Shown: positions 34,501 through 44,338 of the stretch, in pieces
How positions within the stretch are numbered: position 1 is the stretch's first letter
Layout: each line of letters starts with the position of its first letter
Assembly: GCA_014529385.2 (NCBI GenBank)
Contig: CM043963.1
Location: 102,964,912-103,028,911, forward strand
Direction of reading: 5' to 3'
Length of the DNA: 64,000 nt
DNA from: Adiantum capillus-veneris
Lineage: Eukaryota; Streptophyta; Polypodiopsida; Polypodiales; Pteridaceae
The notes under the pieces: generated by a model
Told to the model about the DNA's origin: nothing
Seen by the model: the letters and a program-made list of their open reading frames with translations, nothing else
The model's database searches: none
Program-made: the position numbers and the translations under genes

Positions 34501-36760
34501 GTCCGAAAATTGAGGGATCACTACACCTGCTATTGTATTGTGCATGTACAAATGATTTTCCTTAAAGAGGCAGTAAATCACATGCGGACTCGAAGTTTTG
34601 ATCTTCATGGTTCTTGCTGCATGTGCAGGTGCCCTATATGTCTTCATCATGATGAAGTTGTCAACCATGGATGTCTTGCATACAAAAATGCAAGTATGAG
34701 TACCGCTTCATTGTTGGAGTCTATACTCTGCCCTATACTTGCAGAACATAGTTTCCATAGCTACCAATGCTTAATGGGAACATGCAATGCATGTGCTGTA
34801 GGTAATATTCAGATCTGTCCAAGAGAAGAAGCTGAGTAGAGTAAGCAAGTATCTGTGAAGTTTTTTGAAAATATAGTGGGTGCTACTGGATTAAACAATG
34901 AAGGTAGAAAGAGCACTGTGAAAGACATTGTCCACAAGAAAATGCTGCCTAGAGAACTTTTGCATTAGGAAAAGTTTGGACTCAAAAATGGGCCTTGTAA
35001 GAATTGTTGATGTGGCATAGCTTTCAAAAAGTGGGGATCGGTAAATTTTTTGCAAATAAGATCCAAAATTGTCAGAGGTTGTATATTTAGAATCTACTCT
35101 TCAAATGCTATCTATTGATATATAGCATGCATGTATCGGACATTGCCTTCATGTAGATCCAGAAAAAGGTGATTTTAGATATCCGTAACGGTAACAAAAC
35201 CTGGCTGATTGAAAACAAATGGCATAAATTTCATAGAAGTCATCCAAACTTTTCGGACCTTGGCTCTTTAGAATCCATTTTTCAAGAACTTTCCAATGAT
35301 AGGTCATATCATGGGGTTCTAAGCAATATTTAGAGGGGTCTACCGGGTTGCTTTCTTTTGTACAACTTAGATGATGTGGCACTCTTAAAAGGCCCAAAAA
35401 TGAGTTCAAAATTTTCCTAATGCGAGTGTACCACGACCACTTGAAGAAGTATGTCACTTACAATTTTATATTTAGGTGGAAAGCACAACAGTTCAAGGAC
35501 CGCATTTCTTTGTTTCCAGATGATGTGGTTGTCTCCATCATTGACTTTGCAGAGAACTACTCCTTCAAGGAGAAAAATGAGATCCAGTCAATGCATTGGT
35601 ACACTAAGCAGGTCACTATCTTTGTCCTGATTACTTATTTCCGCATCGCATCAGGTGCAAGAAAGAAGACCATGCTCTTTTTTGTCTCAGATGATAAACA
35701 ACATGACACCTTATTTGTGAAACATGCTTTTCTCTTACATGCTCAATGGTTGAGAGATCAAGGGCTAAGCTTTAAAAAACATTGGGTTTGGTCAGATGGT
35801 GCAGCTTCACAATTTAAAGCAAAGTGATCGTTTTACTTTGTTGTTAGATATTGGAGCCTTACTGGCATGGAAATGAATTGGAATTTCTTTTGCTCAGGAC
35901 ATGGAAAGGGGGAACATGATGGGGCTGGGGCTATCATTAAAAGGGCTCTAACTCATGAGAAATTGAAGCAAAATAGCGTGCGGTTGACTTGTGCAGTTGA
36001 AGTTGTCTCTTTTTTGAGAATGCATCTCAGTACTGGAGCAACTGCTATGCATGACAAGCAAAAGAGGGAGGTCAGTAGGGTGTTCTGGGAGGTCAAGCTA
36101 GGCGATGTTCAACGATCCCATCAATGGGACTACAAACCATTGAAGGGCTCAAGAGCAATGCACTGTGTGAATGGGTATTCTGAGAACAACACTTGTGCAT
36201 TGCGATCAAAACGGTTGTCATGCTTTTGTTTTCCTTGCAGGCTTGGCCATTGGAGAATGTGTATGAATAGATCACATGTGGAGACATGGAAATATCACAC
36301 TTTGGAGCCACTTGCTAATGATTCTCAGTCATACAGAGACTCAGATGATGAGGAGTTCCATGGTGCCACTTATGCAGGTCATTATGACTCCTTAAGCGAT
36401 GCTCTCACACCTGGAGACAATTTTCCTGTCACTTCTGAAGAGAATAATGAGGAGGCTGTTGACTTCTACATTTTGAAGTGTGTAGTAGCTAAGGGCCTAA
36501 CAACTAACGAGCAAATTGATGCATGGGGCAAAAAGATAGATAAGCATACTTATATGGTCACGGGCCATTGGTATAAATCCCTGCAAGCAAACTTGTATGA
36601 GCTGTGGGATAACAAGCCAATAGTTTTCATATATTCCCACTTGATAAGGGAAATAAAGTTCCCTATGGAGCCTGTAGTGCTTGATGGCATAGGAGAAGTG
36701 TTCGAACTTTCCAATGAAAACCATGAGGCAATATACAATAGCATGCCCTTTGAATTGTAA
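31566..36760 (+). pseudogene. DDE-like transposase relative, multi-exon, decayed
   Basis: Exon at 31540-32299: ATG at 31566 (MEHSEELCISSPSLSREAEL), a TAG at 31662, then a helix-turn-helix-like stretch (SISQAAKLMGIHKGNLYST) and FWTDETRVSPNKKDVCSK, ending at a good donor CAG|GTAATT. After a 2.1-kb repeat-filled intron, an exon from about 34417 holds RFKTKYADIQISQRCFESMK and cysteine pairs (CLMGTCNACAVG, ICPREE), broken by TAG at 34837 and 34966 and TGA at 35008. The last part, 35420-36760, reads RWKAQQFKDRISLFPDDVVV, IDFAENYSF, VWSDGAASQFK, a TGA at 35825, then WNFFCSGHGKGEHDGAGAII and RLSCFCFPC. The IDFAENY, SDG.ASQFK and GHGKG..DG.GA motifs define a family I remember from plants and animals as transposase-like. 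I assign no superfamily name. Confidence 0.75.
32300..34416 (+). repeat. Intron filled with short palindromic repeats (CCACTT..AAGTGG family)
   Basis: From 32320 a 55-bp unit (TGCTACAAC...CCACTTTTTATTGG) repeats at 32335, 32390 and 32445. From about 33000 to 33900 the text is a mosaic of CACCACTTTCAAGTGG-type palindromes, with a longer phrase (TTGTCACTGCAATCAAG at 33171, 33500 and 33746; TGCCCACTTTGA at about 33255, 33417, 33586 and 33832) showing higher-order repetition. No coding potential. The intron runs from the GTAATT donor at 32300 to a poor acceptor near 34416. Confidence 0.8.
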
Positions 36761-37270
36761 ATTAAATCTGATTTTATATCATCTAGTGAAAGATTGAACA
36801 AGATGGAATTGGTGTAAACGTAGGATGGAATTGACATGTTGGTTTTTGAGAATGCTTCACCACTCCCCCCTCCCCCCTCAAACATCACCCCTAAAAAGTG
36901 TTGCAGTTCCAGAAAAACTCAATAAAAATTTACCACTTTTTAGTGGTGCTAAAGTGGTTTAGCACCACTAAAAAGTGGTTAAGAATGCTTCACCACTCCC
37001 CCCGAACATCACCATTAAATGGTGTTGCAGTTCCAGAAAAACTGTTGCAATAACATAACAAAACTTTAACCACGTTTTAGGGGTTTAGCACCACTAAAAA
37101 GTGGTTTTGAGACATTCAGAAGTGTAGAGACATGTATAGTGCAGAGACATGTAAAGTACCAGAACTTTTGTATATTACAAAAAGTATATTACAACAATTA
37201 TCAAAAAACGTCTACATATCCACCAAGAATGTACAATATATAACGTTTCTTAAATTACAGATGTACAATC
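36761..37270. repeat. Spacer with palindromic repeats between convergent genes
   Basis: It holds a perfect 22-bp inverted repeat (36932-36953 and 36958-36979, loop GTGG) built from ACCACTTTTTAGTGGTGCT, and a duplicated segment (GAATGCTTCACCACTCCCCCC at about 36850 and 36984, then TTGCAGTTCCAGAAAAACT). A further TTTAGCACCACTAAAAAGTG follows near 37083. This is the same palindrome family as the introns on either side. Confidence 0.8.
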
Positions 37271-38183
37271 TCATTCATCTCCATTTATAACAAAGTGCTC
37301 AAAGACTAGACTCGAAAGTTCATCTTTGGGATTGCTGATGGGGTTTGCCTTTGTATACTCCAGGGAATTGGGGGTTAGTGCCCATCTGCACAGCCATGGA
37401 AACAATGTGCGCGTGAGGTAATCAGGGTCTTGGTTTTCATCAAGAGGATCAAAGGTGGGTGGACATATACAGTTGTCCCAGACATTGCACATATTTTTAT
37501 ATCTGGAGTCATCTACCAGCAATGTCTGAGAGGAGTCATATTCTGGAAACTTGTTCCAGACATGGTAAAGGGGCTTGAAAGACACAGGTTCACCTGCAAG
37601 GTCTCTTGGAGCTCCAGCAATATCTTCAAAATACGACCACTTCTCACATTGCCAGTTTGAGAAGAGATCCCTAAAGTAATAAGTCCTATGTTCCCATATG
37701 TCTGGCCAACATGTACTGAGGATTAGCTCAATGCTAGCAGCAATACAAGCTCCAAATCATTGCATCTGCTACTTGCCTCAAATCCCAAACAAATTGCTCA
37801 ACATCTCTACGATAGTAGATCCACAACTTCTAGTCCACTCTTTTTAGTTTAACTCTGTTGGAAGCTGGACGTGGAAGGTGTTTAAGTTTTCCAGTCTTTG
37901 GATCACGTTTGCTTACATCTCGTTTCATGAATAGTCCATCGAGATCAAGGATGATGAGCTTTTTGATCTTGCAAAAATTCAAAACAAGATATCCCCATCC
38001 AGGGCAGTTTGGCGAAATCTCCTCAATTTCGAGGCAAACTGCTGGTTCCTAGTCTTCCTCTACTTTATCTGGTGTTACATCTGCATCCTACTTTGCATCC
38101 GGCTCTGCATCCTGCTTAGCTGCTATGTCTTCAACCTTCTCATCTGGTTCTTGAACATCTCCAATCCAGCTAAGTTCTGCCAT
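37271..38183 (-). pseudogene. HAD-family, NLI/FCP1-type phosphatase-like gene, decayed
   Basis: A single-exon frame from an ATG at 38183 (MAELSWIGDVQEPDEKVEDI). After an acidic N-terminus comes HAD motif I: KKLIILDLDGLF (known plant relatives have LDLNGLL or DLDETL), then YYRRDVEQFVWDLRQVADAM in the region where family members carry the motif II strand, WPDIWEHRTYYFRDLF, and motif III-like TLLVDDSRYKNMCNVWDN near the C-terminus. The family dephosphorylates proteins such as the RNA polymerase II tail. TAG codons at 38088-38090, 38049-38051 and 37830-37832, and a one-base frameshift near 37750, break it. The first TAG sits in a repeat (GCTAAGCAGGATGCAGA versus GCAAAGTAGGATGCAGA) that shows it came from CAG. 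The second catalytic Asp of DxD is present. Confidence 0.65.
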
Positions 38184-38535
38184 AGACAAGTACCATGCCT
38201 TAAAAACCTCAATCAGACTGACATATTAACCTTTTCAAAATACACTTGAAAAATATACCTTCCACGCTATTGATTTCCATTTCATTAATTTCCTAAATTT
38301 CTATGGCAACAACAGTCCACTTGGCAGGAGATACTGGAGAAAAAATAAGCTCTACTTGAAGATGCTCATGATGATGTCGGAAAGAACAATACGAGTACAA
38401 TAAATAGATAGTCAATGAACAATATGAGTACAATAAATAGACAATCAATGAGCAATAAACAACTAGTGAATGAAAAATAAAGCCGTCGTTTCATTATCAT
38501 CAAAATGAGGGTACAAAGACCAAATTACAAAGAGG
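38184..38535. other. Short spacer with a small tandem repeat
   Basis: Around 38386-38460 a phrase AGTACAATAAATAGA.A.TCAATGA(A/G)CAATA occurs twice in tandem. Otherwise nothing was recognised. The two minus-strand genes flank it, so it may have been an upstream region of the phosphatase-like gene. Confidence 0.4.
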
Positions 38536-40857
38536 CTACAAAGCACAAAAGGTTAGTAGGGGCTCCAGAAGTTTCTTGCGGGACTTTGGTTTGGGAGGTT
38601 TAAGGTTGGGTGCTTGGAGGTTAGTCTTTTTCCGAGCAGATGAAGGCTCCTTGGATTTTTTACCTCTTGGAGTAGGCTCTGGAGGCTCGGATGCAACCTT
38701 AGCTTTTTTCTTTGGTGTGGCGCGCTCTTTAGTGTTGCTCCTCTTTTTCCTACGTCCCAAAATCTCTACACAAAAATATGAAATAAGAAGATCCGTGTCC
38801 TCATCAGACAAGTTCACTGTTGTATCCTTTTCAATTGGCTTCTCAGATGATTTTTCAGCATCCTCTACGTCCTTGTTCATTGTAGGTTCTGGCTTCAGAG
38901 GCACCTTGACTGACTCCTTGGATGCGTCACCTTGAGCTCCCACTACATCTGCTCTTTTTTCAGCCCTTTTTTCTGCCTTTTGTTGGTCTGGAGTGTCTTC
39001 ACCTGCTTGTTTCTGGGATGCATTCTTATCCCCGCACCCACCACACATGCTATCAATACTGGGCTTGCGTGATGACCCAGCTTGGGAGTGTGCTACATAA
39101 AAGACAATGTAATAATACTCAATATTAAGTTATGTGAACATTCAAAGAGAAGAATGTTCCACAAAATATTACCAATTCCATCAACAGGAGATCCAAACAT
39201 GCCTTCCATTGGATCTTTCTCTGCAATTACATGGAGAAAAGAAACAAAATGGTCAAGAAATGAATCTACAATCAGCTTCATATCATAAGGTATAAAAACA
39301 TCGATTACATGTACCAACATGCTCATCCATGTTTGCCTCTCCAGGTGCCAGCAGTTTCAAAGCATCTTTTAAAGGTTCCTCACATCCATGAAATAGACAA
39401 TGGCCAGTAGACTTACAGGCAGTTACAAAACAAAGTGGGTGATACAGATGTTGACACCAGAGTATGTAGACACCGGTAACAATAGTCTGCATGATAGACA
39501 TCCCACAAGCAACACAATCACCTAACTGCACACAGCTATTTTCCGATCCCAAATGAACAGGTGGCCTGACAGGAAGGATAGGAATTCTTGTCTTTCACTT
39601 CTACTTCCCATAACAAAGTGTCATGCTGACCCTGTAAAAAAATAGCACTGCGTACTTTATAAAATAGTATAAGTGTTTGTGCATTACTTTCAAGAGTCTT
39701 CATCACTTTATGTGGTACCACTTAAGAGTGTTATATAAACACATTTAAGTGTTCTTTTACCAGATAAAATGGTCTCTAACCATTTTTTTCTAATTAGAGT
39801 TTAACCACTTTTAAGTAATATCAACTACTACTAGGTGAATCAATCAAGCTTACATACCTATAACTATGCTGCCTCTTCACCTAGGTTATCGAGATTGTGC
39901 ACTTCAATATCAAGTCCCATGTCTTTGAGATCCTCCTTTCTGATTTGAATCAAGGTCTCAAGATTTGCCATTGCTTCCTCGTTTGGTACAAGCCCAGCCT
40001 TATGCAACTTGAGTTCCTTCATATCCTTGTTCAGTCTCTCTATGATCTTGGCGGCTCCTTGCACCAAACCAACCTGCTCATCTCTCTTTGTCTTTGATTG
40101 ATCTAAAGAAATTTTTATTGCTTCGAGACATTGTTGCTTCTCTTTTAACTTTTCAGCAGCATTAGCCTTCATGTTAGAAATAGCTGCTACATCAGCCGTT
40201 GACGCAGAAAATGTAGTCGAGGAAACATTTGACATTTCAAATGTTCCCATCAAGCCAAAGGCCCGCTTCTTTAGAAATTCCTCCTTAGCCTACCCTAAAA
40301 ATTGATGTCCACCTGAGTATGTCTGCCAGTCAAAGCGTGTGCCAGTATTGTCAGTGTAATTAGGCATATTTTCTGCATTAAATTTCCACTCGCTTCCAAG
40401 ACATGGACCGTTTCTGGACCTCCATTTCTCCAATTTCCTATTTAAAGTTTTCTGTTAGTGTAACATTTTGATAACACCTTCAGCATACATAGCCCATGCA
40501 ACTAAACCTTCAGAATCTTCAGCACCCTTGCACTTCTGCCAAGTAAATCCATGTGCAAAATGCACGCCTACCTCGTTGTTTGGGGGAGCTCCCTGATATA
40601 CTTTGTGCCCCTTTAAATGCATCTTCTCCTTTTGGTGGCGCTTGTGAAGCCATACCCTAAGCCACTCCTCATCTGAGAAATCATCATCACATAGGAGCTT
40701 CGGATCCTGGCCAACCAAGCATAGCCCACATTCGGTATGAAAATCTTCCTTGGTGAAGCAAAATTTTGTTTGAGTGGGTAAGGCCACTCGTGGTACTGTC
40801 CACCTCCCTGTAAAAACATATATGAATGCATGTTAGTATGTAATGAGCCATAATTAA

Positions 40858-42198
40858 CACTAGAATGGTAATAGGACACTTTTATGTCCTTGGACACTTT
40901 TGTGTCCTGTTAAGTGACCATTTTGCTTGAATTATTTGAAGAGTATGAAAATGAATTTCTAGGTGCTATATATCCACAAAGTTGCCTCATGAGCTGAAAA
41001 AAACTTAGCATTTTTTTTAAAGTATCGATCTCACCATTAACCTTACTCTTGCACAACATTTTTGAACCTAAACTGTGTGAAAAAACGGGTCCTGTTTTTG
41101 GCTTTTTTTTCAATTTTTGGCAACTATACCACTCTAAACTTCATGTTTGTGAGGTTTAGATGGCTAGAGTTTAGGCCTTCATAGCTCTCAACATGTTTTG
41201 ATGCTTGTAGGAAGAGCTAAGTGTCAAAATTGAAAGTTATGACCAATTTACAAGAATTGCATAATCCTGTTTTTTGCCCAAAATTAGCACTTTTATGATT
41301 TTTTTGGTGGCTTTCTTGATATCCAAATTCAATTTTGATTGTGTAAGTGTAATGTATGACATAAAGCTAATCTTCCTTGAGTTTTGGGGGACCTAATATG
41401 CTATATAGCATAGTATATGATGATGGTTGAGTTTTTTGATTGCTGAAGAATACGATACATTTTAGAGTAGCAAGTATAACTTTCTCAATATTGCTAGTTT
41501 CTTAGGCCAATTGTGTGTATTTTGTAGGTAGTGACCATATATAATCATAGACTACAAACTTGGCTAGATATTGAGTAGTTTCTATGGGTTTCTAGAGGTC
41601 ATAATGCTAAACCCAATTTTTTCATATTTGCTGTATTTAGCACTTTATCATTGCCCCCAAGGTTCCAATTGTAAGAGATCCATTATCCTTTTGACATGCT
41701 CCATGGATCCTTTTGAATCCAGAGGCCCAAAGGGAACTAAGAAAACACGTATATAGTATATGTATTGAGCGTGACTATAGAAACTTTGATGATAGGTGCG
41801 CAGAATGGCAAAAATGTAACTTTTTTGTACCTATTTTTTTTGCCCAAAAAAAAAAATAGTGAGGTAAAAGCAACCATATGTTTTGGTCACCAACCCATTG
41901 AAGTTAACGGGGCATTTTATCTCATGTCCTACAAAAATCTCCACTCTTATTTATATGCAATCAACCATAAGAAATTGTTGTTTTGGGCAAAATGCACTGG
42001 TCCATCAACTTTGGAGGCTTGTAGTGACCAAGGAATGAGAAAAATTACATGTTTCTCATTTTTTCCATATATAGTAGTTATTGAACTATAAGCTCATGAA
42101 AGGATTTTTCAAAATGAGTGGATCTACTATGGTTTTGGAATTTTTTCCCAAAACCCTGAAAGGACACTTTTATGTCCTGTTAGGTTACCATTCTAGTG
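40858..42198. mobile_element. Non-autonomous CACTA-type DNA transposon inside an intron
   Basis: Fourteen-base terminal inverted repeats, CACTAGAATGGTAA at 40858 and TTACCATTCTAGTG ending at 42198, match perfectly and start with CACTA. Subterminal GGACACTTTTATGTCC occurs near both ends (about 40873 and 42162), with a variant GGACACTTTTGTGTCC at 40894; CACTA elements typically carry such subterminal repeats. The interior (1.3 kb) has no protein-like frame. The 3-bp flanks are TAA and TCA, a two-of-three match to the expected target duplication. Confidence 0.75.
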
Positions 42199-42199
42199 T

Positions 42200-43255
42200 C
42201 AAACTTGTTTTATCAACAATAAGAAGTGGTTGAAATGATTTCTGCACCATTCTCAGTGGTACTGCAAAATTTTTAAGTGGTGGTGTACCACTAAATGGTT
42301 CTCAACCACTTAAAACTGGTTAGGTAACACTAAAAAGTCCTGCTACACCACTATTTGCTGGTGATACATCACCTTTTGGTGTTTCTTCACCACTTTAAAG
42401 TGGTGCTCCAACACATAAAAGTGGGCTAAACCACTGTTCAGTTGTGCTACACCGATGTGAATTGTTGTACACAACTTAAAACTGGTGCTACAATCCTAAA
42501 AAGTGGTGCTACACCAATAGAATGTGGTATCTCCTTGTAAAGATTCATCACTTAAAAGCACTTAACCACCACTTTTAGCAAAGATGCAGAACTAAAGATT
42601 ATTGCACTTTTGTAAAGCATCACTAAAAGGTGGTTCTACAACACTGAAAGTGGTTGACTATCACACCACCTTAAATGTGATTTGAACCACAAAAAGTGGT
42701 GAACACCACTTTATTGGTGTTTACCACTTTATACCAAATAACATTCAGGTTAAGGTGCACCACTTTTCAGTGGTTCTACACACTTTTAAGGTACCGAATA
42801 ATGTTCTAGTTAAGAAGCACCACTTTATAGTGGTGAAGACCACTATAAAGTGGTGCTTCTTAACTAGAACATTATTGGGTACCTTAAAAGTGTGTAGAAC
42901 CACTGAAAAGTGGTGCACCATTGTGATGCTTCGCTTAAAAGTGATGCTTCATCACAAAATAGTTAGGGTTTTCCACTATGAAGTGATGCACCCATTGTAT
43001 CGCGAGTTTTTACTAGAGCCTTACCTCTTTTTAGTGTTGCCCAGTACTTTAAAGTGGTCCAGTATCACTTTTAAGAGATGGTGCACCATATGAGCATAAC
43101 TATGTAGTGATGCAACCATGGTTTCTGCCCAACTTTAAAGGGTGCTGCAAGTGCACCGCTTCAACACAGCCTATCAGTGGTGCTGTACCCATAAAAAGTG
43201 GGGTTCACCCACTTGATATTTACTAGTGGTGTGCACACTACTTTTTCCTACTAAA
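42200..43255. repeat. Second block of CCACTT..AAGTGG palindromes
   Basis: The intron of the minus-strand gene is crowded with variants of ACCACTTTTTAGTGGTGCTACA in both orientations, like the 32.3-34.4 kb intron of the transposase-like gene. It includes the long hairpin at 42754-42919. Confidence 0.8.
42754..42919. repeat. 81-bp inverted repeat with a 4-base loop (long hairpin)
   Basis: The left arm, 42754-42834, starts GGTGCACCACTTTTCAGTGG. The right arm, 42839-42919, is its reverse complement with a single mismatch by my reading (GGTACCGAATAAT against GGTACCCAATAAT). The loop is GAAG. Smaller palindromes lie within each arm. Confidence 0.9.
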
Positions 43256-43289
43256 GCAACACTTTAATTGAATCCATGGGGAAAATACC

Positions 43290-43345
43290 TGCTGAACATT
43301 TTGCTTCTTAGGTGTACCCTTGGGGGACTCGGAAGTTCTTTTTGT
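43290..43345 (-). pseudogene. Duplicated copy of the start exon, lacking an acceptor
   Basis: The minus strand reads GCTACAAAAAGAACTTCC..., then AAGGGTACACCTAAGAAG, matching the exon at 43424-43518 (GCTACAAAAGGACCTTC, AAGGGTACACCTAGGAAG), and ends at a good donor CAG|GTATTT. At the place of the acceptor it has TTTTTTGCAC instead of TTTTTTTAG. Joining the 43424 exon straight to the 40807 exon keeps the frame, so this copy is probably skipped. Confidence 0.6.
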
Positions 43346-43783
43346 AGCATGCATGTGCAAAAAATTCAGAAATTTTACAAGACATTAAACCAATTTTAGA
43401 AATGCATGCATGATGCATCTAACCTGTTTTGATAGGCGACTCCTGCGTAGAGCTCTTTCCCTTCCTAGGTGTACCCTTGTTAGAGTCTGAAGGTCCTTTT
43501 GTAGCCTGGTTCTCCATCCTAAAAAAATCACAAATGCCACATAGATACAACATCAATAGTTAAATGCATTCATGCTTGAACCTGCATGATGCATTCGTAT
43601 AAGCATGCACACACAGTTGATAAAATCTGCATTCATGCTTCAAGCTGCATGATGCATGTTTATAAAGCATTCACGAGGGTGATCAATTAGATGTGCACAA
43701 TGCATATACATTCCAGAAATAAATTCTAAACTCACACATGCATCATTAATAGTTACAATCCACAATTATCTTGCCACACATTC

Positions 43784-43901
43784 TTTTTTTTTTTTTTGCA
43801 ATACCATCCCCAACAGAGGGCAGACCATATCACCAGGGGCTGAACCTGGGTCCTTACGCACCCACCCATTCACTTTAACCACTAGGCCAAGACCCCTTTG
43901 G
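43784..43901 (-). mobile_element. tRNA-derived SINE with an 18-bp target duplication
   Basis: On the minus strand it begins near CCAAAGGGGTCTTGGCCTAG, with an RNA polymerase III A box TGGCCTAGTGG and a B-box-like GGTTCAGCCCC about 35 bp on, a short tRNA-unrelated body and a terminal A run of about 16. The flanks TTATCTTGCCACACATTC at 43766-43783 and 43902-43919 are identical over 18 bp. It is a short SINE, about 118 bp with tail, lying in the first intron of the minus-strand gene. Confidence 0.9.
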
Positions 43902-44338
43902 TTATCTTGCCACACATTCAGAGACAAGCATACAACGCTTCTACATCTGCATGAAGCATGTTAAAACATGGACCAATGCTACTTGGAAATGCTACCTAGG
44001 AAAACCATCCACATTCAAATTCAACCAACATTCAAGATAGAATGCTTCAAGCTACATGATGCCACATACCTGTTGCTGCTGTAGGGGATTTTTACTGAAG
44101 TTGATGACCAGCCCAGCAAAAAGTACTCCTCCTGAATTTCCTTGTTGTTGTTGTGATGTTGCTGCTTGTTGCTTCGGCTAGCAAAGAAACGCAAAGGAGG
44201 GAGGAAATAGGGAATAAAAAACCTAAATGGTGCAGGCGAGACAGAGAGAGGGGGGAGGAACGAGCGAGACAGAGAGGGAGGGACGAGACTCGAGAGAATA
44301 TTTGCATTAAGTGCTTGAAAGTACCTTGAGGTGATCAT

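Larger units (their letters stand above)
38536..44330 (-). pseudogene. Seven-exon gene with a RING/PHD-like zinc cluster and Lys-rich tail, decayed
   Basis: Exons, read leftwards: non-coding exon about 44330-44070 (donor CAG|GTATGT); 43518-43424 with the start ATG at 43517 (MENQATKGPSDSNKGTPRKG); 40807 to about 39850 (RWTVPRVALPTQTKFCFTKE, CGLCLVGQDP, WLRVWLHKRHQKEKMH, a coiled Lys/Glu segment); 39631-39315 with C..GDCVACG and WCQHLYHPLC, a zinc-binding cluster like RING or PHD; 39220-39173 (48 bp); 39092-38536 (Lys-rich, likely nuclear: RRKKRSNTKERATPKKKAK). Splice sites are good and phases agree at every junction tested. It is broken by TAA near 40455, TAG near 40291, two TAG codons in GAAGAGGCAGCATAGTTATAG at the exon end (39850 region), and a frameshift near 39590. 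Function unknown. Confidence 0.6.

Noticed and set aside
31566-38183. Nuclear genetic code with TAG as glutamine, or U-to-C RNA editing, to explain the many TAG codons
   Set aside because: Frameshifts occur in the same genes, TGA and TAA also interrupt frames, the zinc-cluster gene itself ends in TAG, and U-to-C editing of this kind is known from organelles. Methylation decay is simpler.
39311-39552. A separate small zinc-finger gene
   Set aside because: Splice sites and reading phases tie this exon to the exons at 39173-39220 and 38536-39092, so it is part of one longer gene.
43784-43901. A tRNA gene on the minus strand
   Set aside because: A and B boxes are present, but the B box is degenerate, the acceptor stem does not close, and a poly-A tail with an 18-bp target duplication marks a SINE.
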